Shown here: positions 1 to 14,400 of the stretch, piece by piece | Position numbering within the stretch: position 1 is the first letter of the stretch | How the letters are laid out: the number at the start of each line of letters is the position of its first letter | The notes under the pieces: model-generated | The model's input: the letters and a program-made list of their open reading frames with translations, nothing else | What the model was told of the DNA's origin: nothing | Database searches by the model: none | NCBI GenBank assembly: GCA_009869945.1 | Contig: WIXG01000114.1 | Coordinates: forward strand, 142,382 to 206,381 | Source of the DNA: Mesaphorura yosii | Taxonomy: Eukaryota; Arthropoda; Collembola; Poduromorpha; Tullbergiidae | Reading direction: 5' to 3' | DNA length: 64,000 nt | Position numbers and translations under genes: made by a program

Positions 1-203
1 TGGTGCTGCTGTTTCTATTGGAAGTATTTGGGTCAAGTACCTCCTCACGCATGCAGAATCACACCAGCTTGACAGATTACGTGAAATCGGGGATTAAACG
101 AATTGCGAACACGAACACGGCAGCGGCAGCGCAGCACAGTGGAATTTGGGCAGAGTGTTGGAAATGCGGGCATCAAATGATTAATCGAAGCCTGCTCACT
201 TAC

Positions 204-302
204 CTTGAGAATTATTAATGGTTGATTAAAATCCTTTCCTCCGTGAATGCGAAATCCCCAAGATGAGCCTGTATTGGGTCTTGTCAGTCGGATCGAAGTC
301 AT
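204..302 (-). CDS. PDZ-domain protein, first coding exon (partial; Zasp/PDLIM/Enigma type)
   Basis: The minus-strand ATG at 302-300 opens a 33-codon exon ending at 204, followed by a consensus donor (gtaagt). It reads MTSIRLTRP, then WGFRIHGGKDFNQPLIILK. This is the start of a PDZ domain: the carboxylate-binding loop (GFRIHGG) and the KDFNQPL strand are typical of the N-terminal PDZ of PDLIM/ALP-Enigma and insect Zasp proteins, which anchor alpha-actinin at muscle Z-discs and integrin sites. The rest of the gene lies beyond the left edge, so LIM domains or other parts cannot be checked. It is transcribed away from the tolloid gene, about 5 kb off. Family assignment rests on one exon; another single-PDZ protein is possible. 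Confidence 0.75.
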
Positions 303-3300
303 GCTCTTTTAATCACACTTACTCGCTAACCACTCCCCTGAATATCAACTAGAAAGATAAGCCTAGATAATGGCGCTGTAAGACAGGCAAAGTGCAATCT
401 CCAGCACCGCGTACGTTACAGCGTCAGCGACAAGACAACGTTCGTATTTACAAGACACCGACACGACACGAACGCAGAGCCTCGAGAATTTAGAAGTGGC
501 AACGGTTGGAAATTCTCTAAGCTCATTCTCAAAGACAAAACTGACGAATCCTAAAATTCGGATTCTAGAAAACTTTTTTATTTCTGGTTCGCGTCTACAA
601 AGAAGCATTCATTCACATGCAAAGAAGCCTCCTACCCTCTGCAAAGAAGCTGCTGCTCGCGTCTCCATGCTCCTGTTCTTCTTGGTAATGCCTATTTTTA
701 AACATTGGTTTTAAATTTCGCCAATTCGCCAACAAACTTGACTTTGCAAAATGTGTTTTCAAGGGGTGTGTTGTGTTCGGTATTAGTCAACCAGGAAAAT
801 AACACTTTCTTTGCTCGGACTATGTTCCAACACACCAGCGACCAGCCCAACCCAGCGCCAGCTTAGCGTAGTAGATCCGAGACTCCGACTCCAAGCTCGT
901 TATCAGAATGGCACATCATGCATGCTTGCATATGTGTGCTAGTGGACTTGTCAGACTCACAGCGGCTTCCAACTAACATACCTCGGGTATTTGAAGTTGA
1001 ATTTCGAATTTCGCTATGTGAGTAAGAATAAAGTTCGGTTCAGTTCAGCGATGCAAAGCAAACATTTTTCGGTGACGACGTAATCCATGCTCGCTCATTT
1101 AGCCTCAAAGCATTCGCATTCGAGTGTTATTTTAATTCTGCTCTAAATTGTTTTGATTTCAATTTCAAAAGCATCCGGCATGCAAATGAAGAGGCTCCAA
1201 CTCAATGACGTACCACACGAAAGAACATCTTAATAAGCCAGGGACTAGGCACTAATGTGTGCTTTCTTTCGGCAATGCGCCTTTGAAAATGAAAGGAACA
1301 TTCTTTCAAGCCGTAGTTCATGGTGTCTGAACCTTTTGAGACTTCTAATTAGATTGAAGCCCTTCTCTGTCTAATAGAACTTGATTGCTTTCGTGTTAAA
1401 TTAATTATTAAAACGAATTTAATAACAATTTGACAACCTTGAGCTGAATTTTGTTTGCCCTATGAAGCTGTGACGTAGATGTTGAAGACGGTTAGCAGTT
1501 AGCGGCTTAGCACGGCCTCGAGGTGAAGTTCGCTGTTCTCGGAACTGAAACCCTGAAGTGATGTAATCGAATGAGAAACAAACCGAGGGCTTGTCACTTG
1601 GGCTTTCAGTTGTGTTTTCGTTTGAAGATCATTAATTTACGTCAAAAAGATCATTATGACGTGAATATGCATGTAAAGACTGGAATGCTTAAAGCCTGAT
1701 GCCCAATGCCTTGACAAAAGAAAAGAGCCGACGCCGCAATTCACACAATAAAATGTGCCATGCATGCTATACGGAATAATACCTCATTCATGTCCTTAAA
1801 CCTTTGCCTATTGAAGGACAAAGGATATTATTTGAGCCAGTTGCTTTGTGCCTTGCATAATGCATTGTCATTACAGGCGCTGAGCTGCAATCGAGCTAAA
1901 TCCTTTAATTATATTAGAACAGCCTCAAATCTATGGAGATATTCAAAAGAAAGCAATTTGACGATTTTCTTAAGCTGTATTTAAAAACAGACGAACATCG
2001 CGCTGAAGACTGAAGACGACGCTTTGCTGCTGTGATGCTGCACTGTTTAAATCTGCGCTCATGGCTCATGTCTTTTTGGAACAAAACCAGGATATGGATT
2101 ATGAATCGTAGACTCTCTGTAATTACTCGCAGTCCGTGCAGTTAAGTTGCTCTATTTAGATTACTACTTCTGCTTCTCCTCCGCTTTGCTTGCTAGGAAA
2201 AGGAAGTTTGGATGTGCACTGCTTGAAAGATTTGTCGTCTCCGTCCCTTACTTAATTCTGCTCGGCTGCGTTGACACGAAACGCGACCAACAGTTTCCTT
2301 ATCCACAGCCAGTAAGCACGCATGAGAATTTCACACTTGAAAGACCGAAGCTAATGAATCTTTCATAAAATATTTTATTTCATAAATCTTTCGTTCGGGT
2401 GCGCCAAACAACGTCATACGCTAACGATCGAATCAAATCTCGTCGTGCCTTGCCTGCCATGATCTTTTGGCTGTTGGCTCTAATTCAATGCTCACGGACG
2501 CGTCGTCGTCACATTGTCGTGAACTTGGTCTCTTTCGAATTCGGAGTTCGATCTGTTTTACTGGATCACGTTCCTTTCCTCGTCTTATACCTGTGAAAAT
2601 CGTACAGGAAAGTTCGTAATTGGCTTCGTCGTCTCGTCGCTGGTGTCTGCCACATCGTTTGTGATGCTGATCGGTGATCCTAATGCTGAATTCATGTCAT
2701 GTATAAAATGTCTGGCTTGTCAGACACAGCCATGGACAGGAAGGTGAAAAAGATTATATTCATCTATAAAGTATTTAGAGATAGAGCTCTTGAAGCACAG
2801 CATCACAGCACATCATAACAGCAAGCAAGTTCCGTTCAAAAAGTCGGGACAGATTCTTTGCAGGAAAATTAGAAATAAAAAACACGACTACGACTTCGAC
2901 GAAAGACGAAAGAGAGATCGAAAAGCTTTCTGTGAGGAATATGAGACGTGGCATGTTAGTCCTGACAGAGCCAAAGAGCTCAGGGCTTTACTCGTTCTCA
3001 CCATCCATGTTCCTTGTTCGCACTGCCGCTCTCCATTCTCCGGTTTCCTTTCCATCTGTGAAACTGAAAACAGTTTAGTCCTGGTTGCTTTAATGGTTTA
3101 CTATTTTTCTCCTTTACTTTGAACAGATTAGATCGAAGTCTTTACAGCATCCATCCACAAGCGCTACGTACACGACACTCAGCTAGCCTTGTATTGCGTG
3201 AGACCAAAGACAAAGATAAAAAATTGATCATCCTCTTCTTGTAAGTTTTACCACGAAGCGCAAACATTCACGTCGACCTTTTCCTCTCTCCACCTACAAC

Positions 3301-5420
3301 ACGGATAGCACTATTGAATTGGATTGCATGCAATGCATTCATGACATCTGCACTGCCACGGACAGATCAATAGCTTCATTACTGGTGATAAGAAAATTGC
3401 GAGTTTGATCGCAATCATACCGTCGCTACAGCGTAGCCAGCTTGAATAACAAAAACTATACTGGACCATACCATGAAAACAAAAATATTGGTTATGTAAT
3501 ACTAGAGTAAATCTCGTAATCGTATAAATCTTAATCTACTGGTTTCAAGATTGCGTGGTTTGGTTTGATGGAAGTATGAACATAAATAGTGTCAGGATGT
3601 TAAAGTTCATTGAAAGTCAAACAACGTTTAATTCCTGATTCGTTGTTTGTGCACAGGAATCAAGGCTTGTAAATATCTTCTTTGTAAGTATCGCGATTAA
3701 TATTCACGAAATAAGAACATTTTCTGCTCCTGACGCTTTGGTTAGACTATTTGTGATAAATATCTGGTTTTGAGCCGAAAACAAGTCCTAAATAAGTCAA
3801 TCACTTTCGGATGCATTCGTACTTGGTCATTGAGCTCGTGCAATCAGTGCCTGCTTACTGAGCACGATGCTTCGGTTCACAGTAATTGAATAAGGCCGTC
3901 GGTCATAACTAATGGGCCCCCTCTTATCTGGGCGCAAACACAACCACACATCCACATTTGTGTTGGTCAGCTCCAAAAACTTTTTTGATCAAAATTCCAT
4001 TACAGTAGTCACAGCCGCGACCGACTGCACAATCTCTAATCATTCCGTTGCACACACAAACTCAAGTGACCAAGTGTGCAGCGTAATGATGACACACAAC
4101 TCCAAACAAGAGTGAAAACTTTCCGGTGGAGTCCACTCAATAAAAGTTAAGTTGAATCCATGCATGCCCTGAAAATGGGCAAACTTTTGTCTGCTCTCGA
4201 TTACATTGTTCCAGGAAGTGGAAGTTCCTTTCCCACCACGCCTGCTTGCCTGGCCGGACAAATCTTTGGAGTCTTTCAATGTGAATGGTTGCGTACAAAT
4301 TAGTACGAGGCTATATCTTCTTCAGCATCATTATAGTCGTAGTCGTATAAGTGGTCATGGATAACTTTGTGCAGCACTCAAGGAGAAATTCTAAACTACG
4401 AAGAATCTCAATTGGTCAGCCACTTCTAATTGAATTCTCATTCAATTGCAGCGTATTTGGAGTACGAGGCCTGAATGAAGACATAATTTCTGATGGCCAC
4501 TGTAATATTCAAGTTACTTAAGTTTAGGTTTGACACACTCGTCAAGTTGATAATGAATTTGAGACCACGAGCAAGGCGACCCTTACAATATTCTCGTCCT
4601 CGTGATATATGAAGACACTTTCCAATGAATAATTTATGTATATTGTACGCATTCTTTCCCGAGAAGCTCTCTAAGCACCAAGAACTAAGTCGAACTCAAA
4701 GTACGTGTACTCCAGTTTTAATAAGGATAATAAACGCAAACGCAGGACGAAACACATGAGACCTCTCGACTTTTAAGCCTCATTATTATTAATCCCCATT
4801 TAAAAATATACTCGTACTACTTATTTGAGCTGTTATATGGAAGAGGACTGGGTGCATGTGTCCAGTGGTTATTCTCTGTATGCACTCACTCGTGCCTTGT
4901 ATAAAAAGATGATGTCAAGTCACAAGGAGCTGGCCGCCTGTCTATGCCAGGGTGTGTTAGTGTGTTGGTACCGACTTTATACTTTGCTAATAATAATTGT
5001 TACAAGTATTGCGGACAGAACAAAGTGAACACGATCTCGGCCGTCTAAATTATTCAAGTATGTGACATTGTACGCACATCACAGTCACAGTCCTAGACAG
5101 ACAGTCGTGCACATTCTTCCGAGGAGCTGAAACAGATGAGAATCGACCAACGTGAAAAAGTGCCATGAGTCTGAAACAGACTAATCAATCCAGGCAAGAG
5201 ACATATTTCAAGACCTGAGAATGGACGTGGAAATGTGAACGTGGATGTGTTTTTTGCCGTGAACTTTGTCATTCGAGCGTTTCAGGATCTCAGTTATCGG
5301 TTCATTGATTGAGATTGAGATGTGAATCAGCATATTCCACGTCTTTCCAGAAGTTCTTTCATATTTATTAGCCGTAGTTGAGTGCTCGTCCTGTCGCTCT
5401 ACGCCGAGCACGCATTTATT
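303..5420. other. Non-coding stretch between the PDZ gene and tolloid
   Basis: I see no conserved coding exon here on either strand. Open frames are all short (110 codons at most, 2790-3122 plus) and have no recognisable domain. The interval should hold the promoters and 5' untranslated exons of the two divergent genes, the PDZ gene to the left and tolloid to the right, but I could not place a start site. Confidence 0.6.
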
Positions 5421-8400
5421 ATGAATTCATTAACGCATTTAGTTTTGTACGTAATTGTATTACTTAATAACATTTTATCTCAGCATCACAGTTCGCTTTT
5501 GTTAGTCGCATCGCATTCTAGAAAGTTTAGTTCTCGGGAACTGCTCACCACGAACTTCCAGAGCATCAGTTCGACTGACGATGATCTGGACATTTGCAAA
5601 GCATTCCTACAGGGTAAGTCTCGGAAACGACGCCAATGGAACTGTTATACCTTTCACATATTAGAATCTGTTTTTTGAATGAAGGTAGTGACGGTGACAT
5701 TGCACTTGGGCAAACAGTGCAGCTCCCAAATAGGAACTTCGGTGGCCATGAAACCAGGACTGAGGGAAGGTCATCCAGGACAGAGGAAAGGCCGCGGACT
5801 GTCAGCCAGAGTCCAATTGGGTTGGTGAATGTAAATTTCTTTTGTTTTTGAACCGACCTCACCCTAAAATCCATAACGCTAGCCTGTTCCCTTTACTCAT
5901 ACATTCTCGATCCTCGTATGCTTGCGTTTAAAGTATAATTTATGATTCTTTTGCCAGTCGAATGAAAAATTATCTAGAAACAATAGCAACATCACCAGCG
6001 CTAGTCACAACCACAGACAAAGCAGCAGCAGCAGCAGGAACGTAGCGAGCATGAGAAGATGGAATAAATCCGTCTCTGTACTTGAGTTGCCACAAGACGA
6101 ATCACTGACGAAACAACAAGTTGTTGCCTCTCAACCAGCTCGTACTCGTGATGGAGTTGGAAGCAGCACGACAGGAGGACGAAGGCGAAGAAAGCGTGCT
6201 GCAACAGCAAGACGCGAGCGCATTTGGGATTTTGGAGTAATTCCGTATTCGGTAAGTCTTTTTGCCAACTGGGACTGGAGTATCACTCTTTGATGCATGA
6301 CGGAGAAATGAAAAGAAACATGGCTCGGTGAATTTTTCGCAAACTGCAACAATATAGACAAAGTAGGGCTTCTTGTTCGTGGATGGTGTGCCACGTCGGA
6401 TAACGGCAAGAATCTGTTTTCCAGCTTCAGTTTCAATATTCCCATCGAATTCTTGGGAATTAAATTGAATAGATTCTAAAGTGTTCTTCATTTTGGCCAA
6501 TAAAGTATATGCCGATATTTTCTCACGAGCGGCTTCATTATCCATCTTTTGTTTCTTTCTCAGTTCGATTTGCCTAGGATTAGTATCAGGGACACAATTA
6601 TAGGATTATAGTAAGTACTAAGCATGATCATAGAATACATGAATATGGCAACTAATAACTTACTCTGCTTCGCTCCTTCGTTTCATACATGCTCGCTTAT
6701 GCGATTTCATAGCATCTGGGGAAGCGTGTTTAAATTCACAGCCTTCGCCGTCACATTCCAGCAATTCGCCAGTTTCTTGTCTTGCAGCTGGAGATTTCGC
6801 AACCCAATTTTTTCGAGACTGATCTACCTTTTTCCTGCTTGTTGGATCATCTTCTCTTCGTATTAATCTCGAGTGGGCATTTTTTGTCACCTGATGTTCT
6901 GCTTTCTTTCTTCTGCATGTTCCCTGCATTGCATTCTTGCTTTGGCTAACGATGGATAAACTCTTGAGCAAATTTTGCCCCTTAATTCATCGCCGACTTG
7001 TTCCAAAAATTGGTCGTTCTTACTTTCCCCAAGGGCTTTCCTGTTACCTTCCATTTAAAAGAGAAACAATAGTTGAAAAGGACAAAGAAACCTAGCCCAC
7101 GAGTATGGAATTGATGCTAAAATAATTAAATTAATTAATCGGTTTAATTAACAGGCTAATTTTATTTTGCGACCAGCAAAAACTGAAGGAAAACGAAAGC
7201 AAACAAAACGAAAGCCACAAAATGAAGAAAAAGAAAGCATACAAACGCATTTCAAAGCACATTTTTATTACTTTGATCAAGTTATTGAACAATTGCCACT
7301 AAATAAGATGCATATTGTTTTATTTTTGTTTTGCAGATTGATGGGAATTTTAGTGGAAGCCATAAAACTCTTTTCAAGCAGGTTTGTCAAGCTGCAAGCT
7401 CTCTCGTTTGCCTCCAACTTTAACCCAGGCAGCCATCGTTGAGCTGCGCTGCGCCGCGCACTGTTTCAGGCACGATCCAATTTAAAGCCTGAGTCTAAGC
7501 AGGCAAGACAGGCCAGGCTCTAGGCACATGTGCCATGTAATAATTTTCACACATCATTAAAAATTCGAACGCTCTTTCACTCATTTATTATTTACGGCTA
7601 AAAAACTAAAGTGAATGTGAGATGAAAGATTGAATAAAGTAAAGTAGGACCTAAAAGAGCCATGGCAAGAGCAATACCACCGTCATAATGTCTGCTTGGC
7701 TCTTGTTCTTGCCAATACGGAATGACAGTGCTCTCGTAATAATAATAATCCGTTACACATAATGCCTGAGGAATAAAGAAAAATAGTCAAACGTTGAACA
7801 CAGCAATGCACTTCCAGCATCGAGCCTTTATGCCTTTATGACATGGTCCCTGTCTTTCCCCTTTGTGCCATGTGTTAAATCATGTGGCTAAGAGAATAGC
7901 TAAGCTCATACTTTTTTAAACAGACGGTAAGGAAAATGTAATAATAATGCTGGAATAAGTCGGCGCTCCACGCGAGAAATTCCTGGTGAAAGTCACTGCG
8001 GCATTGTTTCTCGTTCCACATTCTAAATGCAATGCTAAGCCACGCAAAATAATGCGAGGCGAGGAATTCCATTAAATAATAAAATGCATTATGTTGGCTC
8101 GTTTTTGCAGGCCATGCGTCATTGGGAGAATAATACGTGCGTTAAGTTTGTGGAGAAAACGGAAGAACATCCGAATTACATTGTTTTCACCGAGAAAGCG
8201 TGCGGATGCTGCAGCTTTGTGGGCAAACGAGGCAATGGACCACAGGTGAATAATTACTCTAAACCACGTCATGTTATGCCAGCATGTTTCACTTGACACC
8301 GTGGGCTCACTCTTTGTAGGCAATTTCCATCGGAAAAAACTGCGACAAGTTTGGCATTGTTGTCCATGAACTCGGTCATGCTGTGGGCTTTTGGCATGAA

Positions 8401-11400
8401 CACACGCGGCCCGATCGAGACGACCACGTCGTAATCATACGAGAGAACATCATGACAGGGCAGGAGTACAATTTTAATAAACTGACACCCGACGAAGTTC
8501 ACAGTTTGGGCGAAACTTATGACTTTGACTCAATCATGCATTATGCTCGAAACACGTTCTCAAGGGTAATGGTCATTAACGCACAAACCACAAACTCTAC
8601 GGTAGGCCTAAGTTTTAATGGTGATCTCATTGAATGCAGAGTACGTTCCTGGACACAATTCTACCACGAGAGGATCCAAACTCGCGTCATCGTCCTGAAA
8701 TTGGTCAGCGTATTCGGCTCAGCAGTGGCGATATTGCTCAGGCCAACAAGCTCTACAAGTGTCCAAGTGAGTACGTGCATGCAAACTGGCGGCGACCACA
8801 AAAACGCAGTAATACCACACGATGCGACCTTAACCTCTGAATTTTCAATGTCAGCTTGCGGTAGGACGCTGCAAGACCCGAGTGGATATTTGGGTTCACC
8901 GTACCACCGCACGGGCAACAACACCGTGAAAGTGACTGACGAAGACGGCGAGCGGTGCGAATGGCGAATCGTGGCGACACATGGCGAGACGTAAGTCTAA
9001 CTGATTAATTAAGCGTTTTATAATAATTAACTTTGAAAGGTTGAACAAGGCTTTGATCATTGAACAAATAATTTGCAACTTCACAATAACAATAACTGAC
9101 AAACAATGGAGTTTAATTATTGCAAAACCCGAACCCAAATAATATTAAAAACACGAATATTATTGTTTGTTTCAACAAATAAACAAACAATTCATCACAA
9201 GTAATAAATTGCATCCATTTTATTCCTAGCATCATTCTCAATGTCACCGACTTGGACCTTCCGTACTCCGATGGGTGCAAGTATGACTACCTGGAAATAC
9301 GGGATGGGTATTGGCACAAGAGTCCACTGCTCGGTAATTCCACATTAACAATAGGAAAGTAAACTTGACAGTGAATTGCATTAAATCCGTGTGTCTTCTA
9401 CTTTTGCAGGACGTTTTTGTGGTCCTAACATAAAGTTTGAATCGCCAATTATTTCAACGGGTGCACGTATGCTCTTGACCTACGCTACAACTAAGAATCC
9501 AAGTACATACCGTGGATTCGCTGCTAATTACGAAGGTTTGACTGTTGACACCGTTTTATTGTATATGTTCATCATTCATCAGTGATTGATGTTACAGCTG
9601 TTTGTGGAGGCGACCTCGTGGAAGAATCCGGACACTTGGAGTCACCTAACTTTCCTGATGAATACATCGCATCGAAAGAGTGCATCTGGAGAATCACAGT
9701 ACCCGTTGGGTACCAGGTAAAAAGGAGGAGACCATTCGTTTAAACTTTCTTAAACAGCATTATTACAGTGCGAATTTGGTCCTAGGTTGCGCTCACATTC
9801 CACTCTTTCGAGATTGAAAACCATGAGAATTGCGTTTACGACTTTCTTGAAGTACGTGACGGATTAAGCCAGAATTCAAGTTTAGTCGGAACATATTGCG
9901 GTTATTACCCACCTGGGCCTTTGACCTCCAGCTCAAATCAACTGTGGGTCAGGTTCGTATCAGACGGTAGCGTGCAAAAAGCTGGCTTCTCCGCTTCGTT
10001 TCTGAAAGGTATGAACATGGAGTACGGACTAGCAGCCGGTATAGCCTTTGGAGCAACCTCTAAACTATTATTCATATTTGCATTATTGCAGAATTGGACG
10101 AATGTGCAAAGGGCCTCGACGATTGCGAGCACACATGTAAAAATACCATCGGTACGTTCTCACACTGCCTGCATCTGTGTCACTAATTACACCTGTTGGC
10201 GGTACACTAATAGTTAATGATAATGACTTTTCAGGATCGTACAACTGTGGTTGCAAGTTTGGCTTCGAGCTTCACTCAAACGGAAAGGAATGTGAAGATG
10301 CATGTGGTGGCATAATCGAGGACGTAAACGGAACCCTGACGAGTCCTTCGTTTCCAAATCTGTACCCATCGAACAAGTATGTAATATTGTACTACAATGA
10401 ATAATAACAGGTAATAATCGTATTGGTAAGAGAGTAGGAGGAAAACTTATCCGGTAAGCAATTAACAGGTTCAAAATGACCAAGTTATCACCCGCGTCCG
10501 TTCAGACCGTCTCGTCCCAGCCCCTTGTAATTGTATGAACATTTTAATGCACTTTATTTATATTTATTTATATTTCCATTTTAGGCACTGTGCTTGGGAA
10601 ATTGTTGCTCCACCGGTAGGTTTTAATTGTTAAACCGGTAGGTTTTAATTGTATTAATTGTTAAAAATTGTTTTTTTAAATTTCTAGCAAACAAGAATCA
10701 CAATTAATTTCACACACTTTGATTTGGAAGGGAACAATGTGAGTGCATTCAGCCACACTCGAGCATTATGTTAGCGTTTCCTTCATGAATACACGAGCAG
10801 TGACAAATTTTGAAATGGGACGGGAAAATCCATTTGCTTTTCTATTACTCGAATGTTGGAAAGTCGAGAGGAGAGAGCGGGTGAAAGTGATTGTGTTGAC
10901 TGTTTACTTTGCTGCATTGGGTAAAGTGAATGTAAATAGCAAAGTACTTTATCTTTTATTTATATTTTGTAATAGCAAGAATGCGACTATGATAGTGTGG
11001 AAATTTATTCTGTAATGTCACCGGGAAATGTGGACAAGAAACCTGGCCAAGATGAGTTAAAACGGCATGGAAGCTTCTGTGGAAGTAAGTACGAGTAGAT
11101 AATGTACTCAACAATTTTCTGCGGTTGTGTTGCAGCTTGAGTTTTTTATCCAATCTCAACAAGAGTGGAAGTAACCGCGTTGAATATCGTACATTTTCTA
11201 ATGTAATATTTATGCAGGTAAGCCGCCGCCGATGATTACTTCCGAGGGAAACTCGATCCGCGTCGTGTTTACTTCAGATAATTCTGTTCAGAAATCCGGA
11301 TTTGCACTTGTATTTTTCACGGGTAAGGCTCGAGTATATTTACATTGAGATTTAAGTCGCAAAATTGTGATTTGTTGAGTTTCTATACGTGGTTTCTCCA

Positions 11401-14400
11401 TTCTATTTGTGCAGATAAAGATGAGTGTGCAGTTAACAATGGTGGATGTGCGCAGTTGTGCAGAAACACGATCGGTTCTTATCAGTGCGCTTGTCAAAAT
11501 GGATTCACTCTGCATGAAGACGGTAAAGACTGCAAAGAAGGTGGCTGCAAGTTTGAAGTGAGAACCAAATTGATGTTGCAGTTGAGGAATATGCTTAGTG
11601 ACCCATGAAATTTAAATAAGCAATGTGGAACCGCAGATCAACACACCGCCAAATGGCGAAATCACGAGTCCAAACTTCCCTGAGCCTTATCCTGGGAAGA
11701 AGGAATGCGTTTGGCTCCTAAATACTGTTAATGGGCATCGAGTCAAAGTGGTGTTCGATGAGTTTGAAGTCGAGCCACAGCAAGACTGCAGCTACGACAG
11801 TGTCGTGGTAAGTTTCAACTTTTCCCATGAATTTGTCAAGAGTATTCAGAATCCTGAACGTGAACTGAACGTGTAACAGGCATTCGACGGCGCCTCTTCT
11901 GACTCGCCGATATTAGGGAAATTTTGCGGTAGCAAACTACCGCATCCATTAGTAGCGAGCACGAACAACATGATGATACTCTTTAAGTCGGACGCAAGTG
12001 TTCACCGAAGAGGATTTCATGGGAAATACACAACAGGTAGGCATTACTTTTTAATTGGAGTCTATTGTGTCAAGGATTTACTCGGGAAATACGCATTAAC
12101 CACAGGGGAGATGTAATTTGTGTTCTGAAAGAAAAACAAAGGAATTATAATTGGGCGACGTACATTAGCAAACTGCGTATGGCATTTGGCAACCTGTAAA
12201 ATTTTAAGTACCTTTGGCGTCGTAAAATATAGAAAGCACGGCTCTCTCTGTCTCTCGTGCTCTCATTTTCTTTGCGTCTTAATTTAGCATTTGTACTTTG
12301 CTACTTGTTCACCTCCACTTTGATTCTTCGCTGTACTTCGCCTTATCTTAAAGCAAGGCAACACTACAGACGTCAGGACACTCACACGTGGAGAGAAAGT
12401 TCCAGGAATCATCATTTCAATTACGTTGTTAAGTGTAGCAACCTTCTAAGAAAGGATTTAACAAAGTAAAATCCTCTTGGTTCTTAGAATTATTTCACTT
12501 GCAGGCTTTCCTTAATCATTTTAAATTACATGTGAAGATTCACAAACTTTTACTTCTTTATGTCTTGAGTTTTGATCTTTAACTTCCATTATTCATAATA
12601 CGTATGTATAGTTATGATCCCTTCCAGCAATCAGCAACATGAGCATCAAGGTTTTATGCCCGCATGGCACGACCCACGCTTTATTCTTGTACTCGTATTT
12701 CGTATTACACGTTGCTGTAGTCGATGAATTAAATTCTACAAATGGCGGAAAGGGTCTGTCAGGAATTTAAGGAATGCGTGGAAGTATGCACATATTTTGA
12801 GAAATATTTTATTCCGTGTTGAGTTGGAAAAAGGAGAGCTTTTTTTCTTGGTGCTGTAGATGCTGATGAAGCTTTTAATTTAGTTTATTTGCTTGACTGG
12901 TTTTTTATTATTGCACAACATTTTCTTTCCTCTCACCAGCCTCGTATTTTTGCCCTGCGCACGAAAGCTCGCGTTCGAACACGAATGATAAACACATAAT
13001 AAGCTTCCTAGGACGGCTCAGAGACCCCGTTTTAGGCTTGTATTGCAAAACTACAAGTCGTTTCCCAAAGCTTTCCCTCTCGGCGCTGCTCTCTCGAAGT
13101 CGACCGAGTGCGAGAGATACACATTTAGAAATTTTAAAGTTTGCTCTGCGCACAACGGACTCAACGGAGGCATTATTACGTAACGCATTACGTCTCCGTG
13201 ACATGGGAGGCTAAAGACTTATGCGAAATACTCGATTTTCGCTTTCATCTCGTTTCATTTCATTTCGCCAATCTTCTCAACTGCCGCTCCCGTGCTGTGC
13301 GACTTTCTCTGCGTACACTTTCTTTCAACTTTCTTTCGCTCGCTTGCTCTCAAGACAAAAGACTTTTACTGCACACTGTGCACTTTACTTTGGAGAATCC
13401 GCACCACGCAAAACGCATCATGATGAGAAACTTGTATGTATTCATGAGACCTCGTTCGCTCATGATCCGTGAACGCATGTTTGAGGGAGCAGGGCTCACA
13501 GGCTTCGGAGGAAAGTCGCATTCTTATTTGATCGACTAGCGTTTAAAATGTCTTTCCAATTCCAACATGAGTACGAGCAGGCAGCTGGTCCTCGTTTTGG
13601 TTTTTGATTCGTGCAAGATAAGGAAATGCAATGAGACCTGGAACGAACCAATGTGAAACGCGACGTCGTGTCGCAGCCTGGTTTTCCGTTGCGCCAAATT
13701 TTATCCGTGCATGCATGCGTGAGCCGAAATGTAAACTTTCATAAGAAGATGAAGTTGGTATTAAATGGTTTGATCTGTTGTTTTCTTTAATAGTTTGCGG
13801 TGGTTTACTTTTCGCGACCGAGAAAGAAAACTATTTGTATTCTCACGCTGGCTTCGCCGATGTGACCTACTCAGACAGCGAAGACTGTGAATGGGTTATT
13901 GAAGGCGACGAGGAGGGACCCATCGAACTAACCTTCATCACGTTTGAAATTGAGGACGAAAATGATTGTGCCTTTGACTTCGTTGAGGTATTTTCCTTTC
14001 TTCCTGCTTTTTCCGTCCTGTGGCGATGAGTGCTTATAATTTCGATTATTATGGGTTCAGTTTGACTGAGGCTTGACTTGCAGTTGAACCGAAGTTTGGG
14101 AAACTTTCAAGTTATTAATATTTCTACTCAGTGTTTTGCTTTTTCGTACTCGTTATTATGAGTTGGCAGCATAATGACAATGAGTGTCTGCCTGTCAGGC
14201 CAGTTACTGGCAAGTCAATTTTGTTGAAGGGTTAAAAGAAGCTGGTATTGGAACAATACAATACAGGAGCGTAGACACAGGCGGGAGACAAAGCATATAC
14301 AATGAGAAAAGGCAGAAGCCAGTGAAAGTCTTTCGGGAGACAATAATATAATTTTGACAGTCCAAGTTAATTAAGCAAAATGTTAATGATTTTTCGAATT

